This document shows positions 42,278 to 51,825 of a DNA stretch of 64,000 nucleotides, one piece after another. Every line of letters starts with the position of its first letter. Positions within the stretch are counted from its first letter, which is position 1. Under the pieces are notes generated by a model that saw nothing but the letters and a program-made list of their open reading frames with translations, had not been told where the DNA came from and made no database searches. The stretch comes from SbD1 sp039679945 (GTDB lineage Bacteria > Desulfobacterota > Syntrophobacteria > Syntrophobacterales > Syntrophobacteraceae), in NCBI GenBank assembly GCA_039679945.1, contig JBDKTY010000130.1, positions 1 through 64,000 on the forward strand, in the 5' to 3' direction. The position numbers and the translations under genes are program-made.

Positions 42278-43786
42278 ATGGCTGCTGAAACCGAACAATC
42301 TGTCAAGACGGAAACCAAATCTGAAGCTCTCGATCTCAAGCGGTTTCTTTCCAGCATGCGCCTGAGCACGGAGATTGCGGAACCTGTCCCGATGGTGCAG
42401 GAAGGTCTGACGGTTATCAAGGAGGATGTGCGGGATGAGGACCGCTTCATTTCCGGGATGGCCGCATTTTTACTGAATATCGACACATCCGCCGGGCGTT
42501 TCGATAAAGGAATGATTCAGGATTTGATCGCGCGCATTGACCTTGCGGTCAACGCGCAACTCAACGAAATAATCCACCATGAGGATTTCAGGCAACTCGA
42601 GTCCAACTGGCGTTCCCTGAACGATCTCATTCTCAACACCAACTTCAAAGCCAACGTGATGTTGGATCTTCTGGACGTCAGCAAGGATGAGCTTTTCGAG
42701 GACTTCGAGGCAAACGCCGTCGATATTACGGGAAGCGCGCTGTTCAAGAAGGTTTATATCGCGGAGTATGACCAGTATGGAGGCAAGCCCTTCGGGGGAA
42801 TAGTCGGATTGTATGATTTCCAGCATACCCCCCAGGACGAGTTCTGGCTCAGGACCATGGGCAAGATAGCGGCCGCGAGCCATGCGCCCTTCATCGGATC
42901 GGTTTCTCCCAAGTTTTTCGGGTGCGATAATATTGAAGAATTATCCGCGATCAAGGACCTCGAGGGCTTGATGAACCATCCGAAATACGGTTCATGGAAC
43001 AAGCTGAGGGATTCGGAAGAGGCCGCATACCTGGGGTTGACCTTGCCCAAATACATCGTGCGCCTTCCCTATGATCCCGAGACCAACCCGACGGGAAAGC
43101 TCCCCTTCAAGGAAAGCGTCCAGGGAGGCTCGAACCAGGATTACCTCTGGGGCAGCGCGGCGTCCCTGTTTGCACAGAACATGGTGCGCTCGTTCGTTCA
43201 GTCGGGGTGGTGCCAGTATTTGCGCGGCCCGAAAGGCGGCGGCCTCGTGACGGGCCTGCCCGTGCACACTTTCAATATCCGCGGCGAAGAGGAATTGAAA
43301 ATCCCCGTCGAGATGTCCATTCCGGACTACCGGGAACTGGAGTTCGCCAATGCGGGCTTTATTCCTCTCATCTATCGCAAGGGTACCGCCGACGCGTGTT
43401 TTTTCAGCGCGCAGTCACTTAAAAAGGCCAAGAAATTCAAGGATCCCAAGGACAGCGAGAATGCTCAGTTGGTGACCAACCTGGCCTATACCTACTCAAT
43501 CACCCGGATTGCGCACTATGTAAAGTGCATCATGAGGGACAATATCGGAAGCAGTGCCGATGCCGCATATATTCAGCAGGCACTGGAAAGCTGGATCTTT
43601 CAGTTCGTCACCACCGTGGTGAATCCCGATGACCTGACGCTGCGCTATTACCCGTTCAAAGCGGCATCTGTCGAAGTGACGCCCAGGGAAGGGATGATCG
43701 GGTGGTATGACTGCAAGATGAACATTTTGCCCCACATCCAGTTTGAAGGCATGGACGTTGAATTAAGACTTGATGCCCGTCTCTAG
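42278..43786 (+). CDS. tssC: Type VI sheath large subunit TssC
   Basis: The 502-residue TssC (VipB) is the main sheath subunit. Characteristic blocks include LNEIIHHEDFRQLESNWRSL, LFKKVYIAEYDQYGGKPFG, LTLPKYIVRLPYDPETNP and YLWGSAASLFAQNMVRSF, and the C-terminus is involved in ClpV recognition and interlinking of subunits. AAGGAGG precedes the ATG closely, as expected for a highly translated structural gene. Behind it lie 262 bp containing a small palindrome (43882-43895) before the putative Hcp gene. Confidence 0.97.
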   Translation: MAAETEQSVKTETKSEALDLKRFLSSMRLSTEIAEPVPMVQEGLTVIKEDVRDEDRFISGMAAFLLNIDTSAGRFDKGMIQDLIARIDLAVNAQLNEIIHHEDFRQLESNWRSLNDLILNTNFKANVMLDLLDVSKDELFEDFEANAVDITGSALFKKVYIAEYDQYGGKPFGGIVGLYDFQHTPQDEFWLRTMGKIAAASHAPFIGSVSPKFFGCDNIEELSAIKDLEGLMNHPKYGSWNKLRDSEEAAYLGLTLPKYIVRLPYDPETNPTGKLPFKESVQGGSNQDYLWGSAASLFAQNMVRSFVQSGWCQYLRGPKGGGLVTGLPVHTFNIRGEEELKIPVEMSIPDYRELEFANAGFIPLIYRKGTADACFFSAQSLKKAKKFKDPKDSENAQLVTNLAYTYSITRIAHYVKCIMRDNIGSSADAAYIQQALESWIFQFVTTVVNPDDLTLRYYPFKAASVEVTPREGMIGWYDCKMNILPHIQFEGMDVELRLDARL

Positions 43787-44048
43787 GCGGGAGCACCCCG
43801 TTTCAACGGCTCATGCCGGCGGTTTTGGTTTACAGCCCCTCCGGGGGTTTGTTTATCCCCGGATCGCGGGCGGCAGCCGGCGCCCGTTAACGGGCCGTTT
43901 GGAGCGGGTTCGTATTTTCCGTGCCGGGAGAGGGTCCGGCCGTCATTGACCGAGTCCCGTGATTTGCCGTCATGCATGAGCATGCAAATACGACACACGG
44001 GAGAGTCCGAGACTTCCATTAAACTCCAGAGCAAAAGGATGTTAGACG

Positions 44049-44624
44049 ATGGCTACCAACAGCTACAATTGCAGTGTCTACCAGGGTTTCAACTTTCAGA
44101 AGGATTCTCAGGATCAAGTTGGTCATATCGTCGCTCTCAAGTTGGGAACCAGCCAATTGTCCGCCGACCTGAGTGTTACCGATCCGACGTCGGCGAACAT
44201 GGCCACTTACGTAAAGGTGGTTGGCGTCGTTTCATCCATCTATTGGAACGGCGGCTACGCGGACCCGATCCAGTTCTCCTGTCAGGTCAGCACTACCAAC
44301 AAGAACACCCTTGCCACACTCCAGCATCAGAGCATGGCCAACACCGAAGTGGAACTCAACTTCAACATTTACGATTACGACCCGGATGCAAAGGTTTACT
44401 TCAAGTGCTATCACACCAACGACACCGCGGTGAAGGGCCTCATCATGAAGGCAGGGGGCGATCTCCAGTTTAACATCACCATGGATCAGTCCACGGAAAT
44501 CGTCAATCCCAAGAACTACACGTTCTTTTTGGGAGTGATGCCGCAACCTCAGAGCCAGGACATCATGATGGCGGTGTCCAATACGTCCAAATTCGCGAAG
44601 AAGTGGGGCGTTGCCGTCGGCTAG
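44049..44624 (+). CDS. Putative Hcp tube protein (TssD), atypical
   Basis: A 191-residue beta-rich soluble protein in the slot directly behind tssB/tssC, where hcp usually sits. It has alternating strands (NMATYVKVVGVVSSIYW, PIQFSCQVSTTNK, TEVELNFNIYDYDP) and a C-terminal KKWGVAV that recalls the Hcp ending. The usual DxFLKIxGIxGES opening is missing and it is about 30 residues longer than most Hcp proteins. Position, composition and the absence of another candidate support the call, but a dedicated effector or sheath accessory is possible. AAAAGGA lies upstream. Confidence 0.5.
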   Translation: MATNSYNCSVYQGFNFQKDSQDQVGHIVALKLGTSQLSADLSVTDPTSANMATYVKVVGVVSSIYWNGGYADPIQFSCQVSTTNKNTLATLQHQSMANTEVELNFNIYDYDPDAKVYFKCYHTNDTAVKGLIMKAGGDLQFNITMDQSTEIVNPKNYTFFLGVMPQPQSQDIMMAVSNTSKFAKKWGVAVG

Positions 44625-44817
44625 GGCCGGCCCGGACGGATTTCCGCACGCAAAGGTTTTCGGTGTAGTCTATGGTGCTCGGGGCTTCACGTTTTCGGTC
44701 CCGGGCGCCATACAGGCCGCGAGTAAATACTGCATGGCCCCGCGCTTGATTTAATATGCCTCCGAAAACCTATTGCCTGCATCCAAGTTACCCATGGGGT
44801 CCCGGGAAACAGCAGAC

Positions 44818-46077
44818 ATGAATGACAAACTGGGTCGAGTACAATGGGAAATGGGGCAGACACTGCTGCCCGAGCACCTTATCGCTCAGGAAGAATCGTT
44901 GGTCGCCGAAGCAGCCCTCAGGTTTCGGGCCCATGGATTGCCTGATTACGGCATTGCCAAACTGCAGTGGAATGAAACCCTTTTACTCCAGGGCGTGTTC
45001 GCAATCCAGAGCATGGTCCTCATCCTGCGTTCGGGGCAGCTTCTGAGCGTGCGGGAAAACGCAACCGTCTCCCCCTTTAATCTGAACGTTTCTGGCAGCA
45101 TGAACGCGCACATCTACTGCCATCTGCTCAATGACGATGACGGTACGGAGGACCCCGGACAAACAGCCTTCACTGCCGCGGAGAGCGCAAACGACACGGT
45201 AAAAAGAATCATGCGGCGCCTCGTCCTGTCTTCCGAACAAACTCACCGCGAAGCGGTCGAGACCATCAAACTGGCCGAATTCGTCAAGACGCCGGATGGT
45301 GAATGGAAGCTTTCAGCGGACTATATTCCGCCGCTGCTCCAGGTGGGATCTTCGCCATTCCTTCGGCCGGAACTGGAGGAACTTCACCAGGCGCTTGACC
45401 CCTTCCAGAAAAAGCTCTCCCAGGAAATCGCCGTGAGCTACCTGAGCGGGGACAGCATGTTCAGCGCGAAGCATTGCATGAAGTGCACCTTGCACATAAA
45501 ACGATTCACGGCAAACATCCTCAAGCAGGTACATCTGCACCCGTATTTCGTTTATGAAGAGTTGAAACGGTTCTACACCGAGGTCTGCTTCTACCAGGAC
45601 ACGATGCCGCAATTCATAGAGGACAGCTACGACCATGACCGCCTCGGCGAATGTTTCCAAAGGATATTCGAGCCCCTGAGGCAAGAACTTCAAATGGTTC
45701 ATCGCAAAGCACCGTATATTCCGTTCGAGTTGAAGGAAGCCCTTTTTTCGGTATCGTTGCCCTCCGAACTCCGGGAAGCCAAGGAAATCTATTTTCTCGT
45801 GCAGAAACCTCACGTAAATGTGAAGATGATGCTGGACGGCTTCAAGATGGCCAGCATCCCGCGGCTCCCCGTCGTTCACAAGCTGGCACTTCAGGGAGTC
45901 CCCCTGAAAAGGATCGACCGACCCCCGTTCCAGCATCGATTCGGACCGGAAGTGGACTTTTACCTCGTAGTGGACGGAGATGAGTGGGACCAGGCTTTGC
46001 GGGATCTTTCCCTGAGTTTTTATGACTCCGCTCAGCTCGGTGGTTTGAGGTTTTATCTTTACTGGCGCATGAATTGA
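44818..46077 (+). CDS. tssK: Type VI baseplate protein TssK
   Basis: The 419-residue protein has the TssK (DUF876) opening VQWEMGQTLLPEHLIAQEE and downstream blocks DGEWKLSADYIPPLLQVGSS and YFVYEELKRFYTEVCFYQ. TssK trimers bridge the TssE/F/G wedges to the TssL/TssM membrane complex. An in-frame TTG at 44773 would add 15 residues, but it has no Shine-Dalgarno and lacks family similarity, so ATG 44818 is preferred, with a modest CGGGAAA upstream. Confidence 0.93.
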   Translation: MNDKLGRVQWEMGQTLLPEHLIAQEESLVAEAALRFRAHGLPDYGIAKLQWNETLLLQGVFAIQSMVLILRSGQLLSVRENATVSPFNLNVSGSMNAHIYCHLLNDDDGTEDPGQTAFTAAESANDTVKRIMRRLVLSSEQTHREAVETIKLAEFVKTPDGEWKLSADYIPPLLQVGSSPFLRPELEELHQALDPFQKKLSQEIAVSYLSGDSMFSAKHCMKCTLHIKRFTANILKQVHLHPYFVYEELKRFYTEVCFYQDTMPQFIEDSYDHDRLGECFQRIFEPLRQELQMVHRKAPYIPFELKEALFSVSLPSELREAKEIYFLVQKPHVNVKMMLDGFKMASIPRLPVVHKLALQGVPLKRIDRPPFQHRFGPEVDFYLVVDGDEWDQALRDLSLSFYDSAQLGGLRFYLYWRMN

Positions 46078-46145
46078 TGCCGTTTTCGGGACTCGGATCC
46101 CCATGCAGGAACGATACGGAATCTGGATTGATAGCGAGGACGGCA

Positions 46146-46535
46146 ATGGCGCTTCTGAGAAAATTCATGAATCACTCCGGGTCACGAGCGGGAGACCCCG
46201 AACTGAACAGCATCATCTCCAATCTCAACAATATCCTGAACACACGGAAGGGATACGGCTCCATCCTGAGAGATTTCGGCATTCGTGATATGAACGAATT
46301 CCTGTCACGCGAGCACATCGCACTGGCGGTGATCGAGGAAGTCAAAACGAATATCGCCAATTATGAGCCCAGGGTCGAACTGGTCGAAATTACCAGAGCC
46401 GATGACAACAATCCGTTGAGATTATCCTTCCACATCAAATGCATGCTGCGTGAAACCTCGCAATCGCTCCACATGGTTTTCGATACGCTTTACAGCAGCG
46501 TAGACCTGGGCTCCGACCAGCGTTATTCAGGCTGA
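46146..46535 (+). CDS. tssE: Type VI baseplate wedge protein TssE (gp25-like)
   Basis: The 129-residue gp25-like protein contains the family motif ILNTRKGYGSILRDFGI followed by LAVIEEVKTNIANYEPRV and a short beta hairpin (RLSFHIKCML). The REHIALAV segment carries the glutamate of the EPR-like motif (NYEPRVE). TssE initiates sheath polymerisation at the baseplate. It starts at ATG 46146 with GAGGA upstream, inside an open frame that overlaps the end of tssK. Confidence 0.9.
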   Translation: MALLRKFMNHSGSRAGDPELNSIISNLNNILNTRKGYGSILRDFGIRDMNEFLSREHIALAVIEEVKTNIANYEPRVELVEITRADDNNPLRLSFHIKCMLRETSQSLHMVFDTLYSSVDLGSDQRYSG

Positions 46536-46563
46536 TCGCAACAAGGGAGGGCGGAATAAGTTC

Positions 46564-48186
46564 ATGTTTGCCGATTCGCTGGATGCCAGCCTCAAGCTCA
46601 CCATCTCCGGCTCCGCCTTCAATATCCCCGGCGGCAACATCAAGGGGTTTCGCGTAAAGCTCCACTCGTATGGTTTTACGTGCCGCGTGAACTTCCTCGT
46701 TTCCTCCGAGAAAGAAACGGATAACCTTTTCTCCAGCTTTACGACCACCAATCTGATCGAGGCGACATTTAAGCTCACCCCGCATTTCCCGCCCGAAGGG
46801 TCACAACCGCAGCCTTTGAGCCTCACCGGTTTGGTGACCGACAAGGCAATCCTGATTGAGCGTACCGTCGAGAAAGTCATCGTGCAGGGCAACCCGATAC
46901 TGTACAGGCTTTACCAGGTGGTATTCAGGGACCCGGCCCAGGTGATCTGGCGTCAGCACCATCCATTCGACCTCCTGGTGGACAAGAGTATGAAGGATGT
47001 CATCGACGCCCATAAGAGCGACAAAGTCACCATAACCTACGATTGGACCGTTCTCGACACGAAGAACGCGGTCAACACCCTGCCCCTGGGAATAGAAGCC
47101 GGCAACGGGAGTTTCTACGACTTCATCATGTGGTACGTGTTCACGCAGGACGGCGTCTGGATATACAAAAACCAGGACAATACGTACAGTCTGACGCAGA
47201 GCAAGAGCACCGAAGGCCAGGCTGACTCTCTCGACGGGCTTGATGTCGAGGGCTACGAGATAGAATTTCCGGAGACAATCCGCTTCAATGCAAATGTATT
47301 GAACGCCTATTCGGAAAACGCGCAGAAGAAAGCCATCACTCAGGACCAGGCGCTCACGGGTGTCGGCAGGGACTACATGGAGCGCTATCCCGTCACGGAG
47401 GATTTTCAGAACCGCCAAACCCTGGAAACGCAGAGGCTTCGGGTCCGAAACCAAGAAGTGCGTCTCACCTTTCGGCGCTTTCCCACTATAAATTTCTACC
47501 CCGGCTGCCTTGTGAAAATGGAGGGCGGTCTCTGGAGTGATAAAATCTTTCCTCACGGCAAGACTTACCGGGTGCGGGACATCGAACTTGAAGGCGCCCC
47601 TGTAAACCCCGAGCTTACCGCCGACCACAACCTGGGGTTCTCGAACTTCAATATGGAAATGGAAGCACAATTGGAACTTCAGGCGGAAAAGTATGTCAGC
47701 CTTCCCGAATTTACCGCCCCATCGTTTCCGATTTTTGTCGAGGGCAAGGTGGTAAGCGAGCAGGGAGATGCAAACGCCGAGACGTTTCAGATCTACCAGG
47801 ATGCCAACACGCAGCAGAATCAGTACAAAATTACCATTCCCCTGTGGACCAATCAGCAGGTTGTGGCCGCCTTCGAACCGGTTTTTTTCTCGGGGCACTT
47901 CTACTTTCCGGCTTACAGGAATGAGCGGGTCCTGATCCGCCTGACGCTGCATACCGCGTCCATAGACCGGTTTCTGGACTGGCGGGCCAATGCGCAGCTT
48001 CCCATGGATTCCCAGGGCAACAGGCTGCTGATGGGGCAGACCGCCACCAGCCAGACGACCATGAGCCACTCATATGTGGATTCCAAGCCGGTCCTGAGTG
48101 TCCAGCGCACTTCCGACAAGGATCTGCAGGTCATAAAGCTCTCCGAGGGGGTTCTGTTGCTGGAAACGAAACAGGATGAGTCCTAG
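46564..48186 (+). CDS. VgrG-like spike protein (TssI), needle missing
   Basis: The 540-residue protein follows the gp27/gp5 order of VgrG: two beta-barrel-like modules (about 1-330; FRVKLHSYGFTCRVNFLVSS and FRDPAQVIWRQHHPF) and an OB-fold-like region (about 395-475; FPIFVEGKVVSEQGDANAET, HFYFPAYRNERVLIRL). It ends soon after the OB fold with VIKLSEGVLLLETKQDES, the first strand or two of a needle. The long repetitive triple beta-helix normal in VgrG is absent and appears to be supplied by the next gene. It would trimerise on top of the Hcp tube. Confidence 0.75.
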   Translation: MFADSLDASLKLTISGSAFNIPGGNIKGFRVKLHSYGFTCRVNFLVSSEKETDNLFSSFTTTNLIEATFKLTPHFPPEGSQPQPLSLTGLVTDKAILIERTVEKVIVQGNPILYRLYQVVFRDPAQVIWRQHHPFDLLVDKSMKDVIDAHKSDKVTITYDWTVLDTKNAVNTLPLGIEAGNGSFYDFIMWYVFTQDGVWIYKNQDNTYSLTQSKSTEGQADSLDGLDVEGYEIEFPETIRFNANVLNAYSENAQKKAITQDQALTGVGRDYMERYPVTEDFQNRQTLETQRLRVRNQEVRLTFRRFPTINFYPGCLVKMEGGLWSDKIFPHGKTYRVRDIELEGAPVNPELTADHNLGFSNFNMEMEAQLELQAEKYVSLPEFTAPSFPIFVEGKVVSEQGDANAETFQIYQDANTQQNQYKITIPLWTNQQVVAAFEPVFFSGHFYFPAYRNERVLIRLTLHTASIDRFLDWRANAQLPMDSQGNRLLMGQTATSQTTMSHSYVDSKPVLSVQRTSDKDLQVIKLSEGVLLLETKQDES

Positions 48187-48239
48187 CCGGCGGCGGAAAA
48201 ATCGCGCCTTCGCCCATTGAGAGGGAAACGGATCAGATT

Positions 48240-48830
48240 ATGGGAACCCTGGCCTGCAGTATCGAACTGAACAAGCAGAGCGGGATCACGATAACGGTTA
48301 CGAACAAGGATGACAACATCACCCAGACCGTGGTGATGAACGGGACATCCATTGTCACCACCTGCCAGGGACAGCAGAATACGAGCACAATTACACAGTT
48401 GCAGGACAGTATCACGATCAAGTGCAAGGATTTTTCCCTGCAGGCGGAGACGATCACCTGCAAGTCCACCAAGGATACCCTTCACCAGAGCGACCAGAAA
48501 GTGGACATTCAAAGCACTCAGGACATGACTTTGAAATCGAGTGCAAACCTCACGGCGCAGGCGACCTCCGATGCGACCGTAAAAGGACAGAATTTGACCG
48601 CATCGGCGACAAGCGCCGCCAAGGTTTCCGGAATGAACCTCACTCTGAGCGGAACCCAAAAGGCCGAGATGTCAGGGACGCAACTCTCCCTTTCGGGCTC
48701 GGCGCAAGCGGAGATGAGCGGCGCCATGACCAAGGTATCGGCAACGGGGACCTTGAATGTCGAAGGGCAACTGACGACGGTGAAGGGAAGCATCACAAAT
48801 ATTCAGGGCTCTCTTGTCAAGCTGGGCTGA
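48240..48830 (+). CDS. Separately encoded spike needle, beta-helix repeat protein
   Basis: A 196-residue protein made almost wholly of short beta repeats rich in Thr, Ser, Gln and Ala (SSANLTAQATSDATVKGQ, TLSGTQKAEMSGTQ), with a period of about 7-8 residues from residue 60 to the C-terminus. This is the composition of the VgrG C-terminal triple-stranded beta-helix (gp5 needle, DUF2345-like). Its place 53 bp behind the truncated VgrG-like gene suggests that the two proteins, perhaps with the DUF4280 tip, reconstitute one spike. No enzymatic motif is present. Confidence 0.7.
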   Translation: MGTLACSIELNKQSGITITVTNKDDNITQTVVMNGTSIVTTCQGQQNTSTITQLQDSITIKCKDFSLQAETITCKSTKDTLHQSDQKVDIQSTQDMTLKSSANLTAQATSDATVKGQNLTASATSAAKVSGMNLTLSGTQKAEMSGTQLSLSGSAQAEMSGAMTKVSATGTLNVEGQLTTVKGSITNIQGSLVKLG

Positions 48831-48873
48831 GACGGAGGAAACCGGTGACGCGCGTTGGAGGCAATGAAGTGCA

Positions 48874-50526
48874 ATGAGGCTTGATGAGGATCTCTACAAA
48901 GAGTTTCTTGAGGAAATGAATGAGCTTGAGAACTTTCGGATAGCCCACGCCTCCAGCTTTCCTCACGCTCCCGTGGACAGGGACGATCCCGACGTGAAGC
49001 GGCTCGTGGAAGCCATGGCATTCTTTTCGGCCAGGACCAGAATGGCGGCCGTGACGAACGTCCTCGCGGTGCAGCGTCGTGTTTTTCAGCAGTTTTTTCC
49101 CTTTCTCCTTTCACCCGTGCCCGCGATGAATATGCTACGGGCCAGGCCTACGGGCCAGTTCACCGAACCGACGGTCTTCCCGAAGGGTTCGGAAATGGCC
49201 GTCAACTTCCCGGAGGAAGGTACCGCCATTTTCAGGACCTTGCACGATTTGCGGATACTGCCGATCCAGACCACCGCCGCGAAAATGCTGCTCCTGCCCG
49301 GCCAGGGGTTCCGGTTCCTTCTGCGGCTGAAAGCCTCGTTCCCACGCAATGACGAAATCGGCGCCCTCTCCTTCCATATCGACCACCTGAATGATTACCG
49401 GACATCGCTAAAGATATTACACTTCCTCGAAAAACATTTGAGGTCGGCTTCGGTTGTCTTCGGAGAGGAGGCAAACGAGTCGAGCATTGGAATGCCCTGC
49501 AAGGTGTCTTTTGGCCCCTTGCGGCCCCTGATCGGAGGAGGCGTGGAAACCATCCACCCTCTGCTGGCCGAAAGGTGGTTCTTTCATTTCCCCCAGCAGG
49601 ATCTCTATATCAACATCGATGTCCCCCACCCTCCCCGCAACTGGCATGATTTCACCCTCTGCCTGGACCTGGACGGGGGATGGCCCCGAAACATCGTCCT
49701 CAACGAGGACATCTTCCACCTCTTCACCGTTCCCGTGGTCAATTTGAAACGCGCTCCCGGCGATCCCATCATCTGCGATGGGACACAGGAGCGCTACCCG
49801 ATTCGCCATCCCCAGGCGGATCACCGCTTTCAGTTACACTCGGTGCTCGGCGTTTACGAGGTCAAGGACCGGCGTCAAATGGTGCCGCTGAAACCCGGCG
49901 TCATTTCGGGAGGCAGCGGGTCCTTCGAAATTGACCGCAACATGGCACAGGAAAAGCTGTTTCGGAACGTACGGCTGATTCCGCACTTTCCCGAAGCATT
50001 CACCTCACCGAAAACACTCGTAGTTGACGGATTGTGGTTCCAGCCATGGTATTCAGACGTCGTGGCCCAAAATCGAGGAATACACCCTTACGGTAGAACA
50101 CTCACGGGCGTTACATGGGAATGGCTCGGTTCCATGAGACCGCACGCCACAAATCCGCTGCTGAAACAACCCGACGGTTTCACGCATATGTTCACCCTGG
50201 CAAACAAGTCGGTGCTCAATGTTGACGATATCGGCAGTCTTCTGCGCGCCTTGGGCACAGTTCGTTCCGGAGAGTTCGAGAGCGTGTTTCCGATCATGTC
50301 CGGAGGCAGAGTGGAGAGCGTGCCCCGGCATAACTCCGGAAACGCGGGACTGATCAGGCATATTTACCACCTCCGTTTCAAAAACTTTGATCCCTCACTC
50401 CGCCCCATGGTGGAGACTTTCATCAGTCATGTGGAGCGGGTTTTGGACACATGGGTTTCGGATGCAACCATCGAGGCGAGACTCGAAACCGTCGAGGAAC
50501 AGGCTGGAGCAAAAGGGTCCGTATGA
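48874..50526 (+). CDS. tssF: Type VI baseplate protein TssF
   Basis: The 550-residue TssF has the conserved opening LYKEFLEEMNELENFRIAHA and DPDVKRLVEAMAFFSARTRM, a mid-protein FLLSPVPAMNMLRARP block and a C-terminal DDIGSLLRALGTVRSGEFES. Two TssF and one TssG form each baseplate wedge with TssE. The 3' end overlaps the tssL start (ATGA). TssG is not adjacent here, unlike the usual F-G order, but is found 1.3 kb downstream. Confidence 0.92.
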   Translation: MRLDEDLYKEFLEEMNELENFRIAHASSFPHAPVDRDDPDVKRLVEAMAFFSARTRMAAVTNVLAVQRRVFQQFFPFLLSPVPAMNMLRARPTGQFTEPTVFPKGSEMAVNFPEEGTAIFRTLHDLRILPIQTTAAKMLLLPGQGFRFLLRLKASFPRNDEIGALSFHIDHLNDYRTSLKILHFLEKHLRSASVVFGEEANESSIGMPCKVSFGPLRPLIGGGVETIHPLLAERWFFHFPQQDLYINIDVPHPPRNWHDFTLCLDLDGGWPRNIVLNEDIFHLFTVPVVNLKRAPGDPIICDGTQERYPIRHPQADHRFQLHSVLGVYEVKDRRQMVPLKPGVISGGSGSFEIDRNMAQEKLFRNVRLIPHFPEAFTSPKTLVVDGLWFQPWYSDVVAQNRGIHPYGRTLTGVTWEWLGSMRPHATNPLLKQPDGFTHMFTLANKSVLNVDDIGSLLRALGTVRSGEFESVFPIMSGGRVESVPRHNSGNAGLIRHIYHLRFKNFDPSLRPMVETFISHVERVLDTWVSDATIEARLETVEEQAGAKGSV

Positions 50527-51227
50527 AAAACGACTTATGGGAAGCAGTGCATGACATCTTCCGGAAACTGGATGAATACTTCGGTCACGAGAGGGCCCCG
50601 TCCGGGCAGGTGATAAGCGATACATCAAGCGAAGATCCCTATATCGAGGACGCCGATCAACCCGCGGGCGTTCGCGCGCTTCCACCGGACGAACTCCTCC
50701 TTGCCCGCTCGGAATTGCGCAAGGAACTGGACATCATCCGGACCAGGCTTGCCAATCGTTTGAATGAGCGGGACACGTACCTGGTCCTGTTTGCAATTGT
50801 CGCCCACTTCGATGAACTGGTCCAAACGCGGTTCCTCAAAAGTGATAAACTCACCTGGCCCACCTTACAGAAAGAATTGTTCCAGGTAGACGACGCGGGG
50901 GAAATCTTTTATGAGACCCTGGATGACATCCTGCTGAAACCGCAGACCCTGCCTTTCGTTCTGGAGGTCTATTATCTCTGCCTCAATGACGGGTTCAAGG
51001 GGAGATACGACCAAAACCCGGCAAAAATCTCCGAATACATGGCAAGATTGCGGCAGAGGATCCCCTTTGAACCGCCGGTGCCGGTGGAACGTACTGACAT
51101 TGAGTATAAGGTGGTCGAGACGAAAAGATCGCCGGCCGTCTATTATGTAGCGACGGCCTGCGTACTGCTGGCTTTCTACTGTGTATTGAAGATGTCGACC
51201 TATATCTGGAACCCTCTGCTGGAGTGA
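50523..51227 (+). CDS. tssL: Type VI inner-membrane protein TssL (DotU)
   Basis: The 234-residue DotU-family protein has a cytoplasmic helical hook domain (LRKELDIIRTRLANRLN, IVAHFDELVQTRF, LPFVLEVYYLCLNDGFKGRY) and a single C-terminal helix (AVYYVATACVLLAFYCVL) near residues 206-226. It has no peptidoglycan-binding OmpA domain. TssL recruits the baseplate through TssK and joins TssM in the membrane. It begins in the tssF stop codon; longer in-frame starts to 50451 would lie within tssF. Confidence 0.93.
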   Translation: MKNDLWEAVHDIFRKLDEYFGHERAPSGQVISDTSSEDPYIEDADQPAGVRALPPDELLLARSELRKELDIIRTRLANRLNERDTYLVLFAIVAHFDELVQTRFLKSDKLTWPTLQKELFQVDDAGEIFYETLDDILLKPQTLPFVLEVYYLCLNDGFKGRYDQNPAKISEYMARLRQRIPFEPPVPVERTDIEYKVVETKRSPAVYYVATACVLLAFYCVLKMSTYIWNPLLE

Positions 51228-51233
51228 TGAAAG

Positions 51234-51602
51234 ATGAGTAAGCGCCTGGATGAGGTTTTTTCCGTCGAAAAGCTGCGTCGCTCCTGGCGGGGAGTGGCGA
51301 CGGAACCTTCCCGCGCGGAACCGGCGCACACCGACGACGCACCAAACGGCGGAGCGTCGGCGGCGGAGGCTTCATATCGAAGGCTGCTGGAGACGATCGA
51401 ACGGCGCTTCTCATCCGACTGCGTGGCGGCGACAGCTCCTCTGATGGAGGAACTCGAGCAGCTTCTCAGACAGCGATTTCCGGCGGATACGCTTGCCATG
51501 ATGCCGCGGACGGAATGCGCGCGGCTTACCGTGGCCATCGATGGACTGCTGAACAGGATGGAAGACCTCCTGGAGGCCTTCGAGGCAGGGCTCGGCCGTT
51601 AG
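51234..51602 (+). CDS. Small unknown protein between tssL and tssG
   Basis: A 122-residue acidic, mostly helical protein. Residues 45-120 form amphipathic helices (YRRLLETIERRF, MEELEQLLRQRF, LTVAIDGLLNRMEDLLEAFE), preceded by a Pro/Ala-rich linker. It starts 6 bp behind tssL and so is part of the operon. No signal peptide or membrane helix is seen. It could be an accessory of the TssL/TssK interface or a chaperone, but this rests only on position. Confidence 0.7.
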   Translation: MSKRLDEVFSVEKLRRSWRGVATEPSRAEPAHTDDAPNGGASAAEASYRRLLETIERRFSSDCVAATAPLMEELEQLLRQRFPADTLAMMPRTECARLTVAIDGLLNRMEDLLEAFEAGLGR

Positions 51603-51825
51603 GCGCTCCGCCGGTCATGGCCTTTTTCGACACTTTACTCCCGCTGGTCCGTGGGATGGATGCCGCCGTGAAGACGCGCGGGGCATGGGCAATCGGTTTT
51701 TCGATTAATGCAAACACAAAGAACCTCAAATATTGTACCGTCTTGCCGCCTCCCGCGATTCCATTCCCGGGTTGTCCTCTTCCTCGTGGCGGGTCCCCGC
51801 GCCGCGGATACGCCGAGGAGCTGAG

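Noticed and set aside
43882..43895. GCCCGTTAACGGGC palindrome between tssC and the putative hcp gene.
   Set aside because: It has no loop, T tract or second copy; too short to call an operator or terminator.
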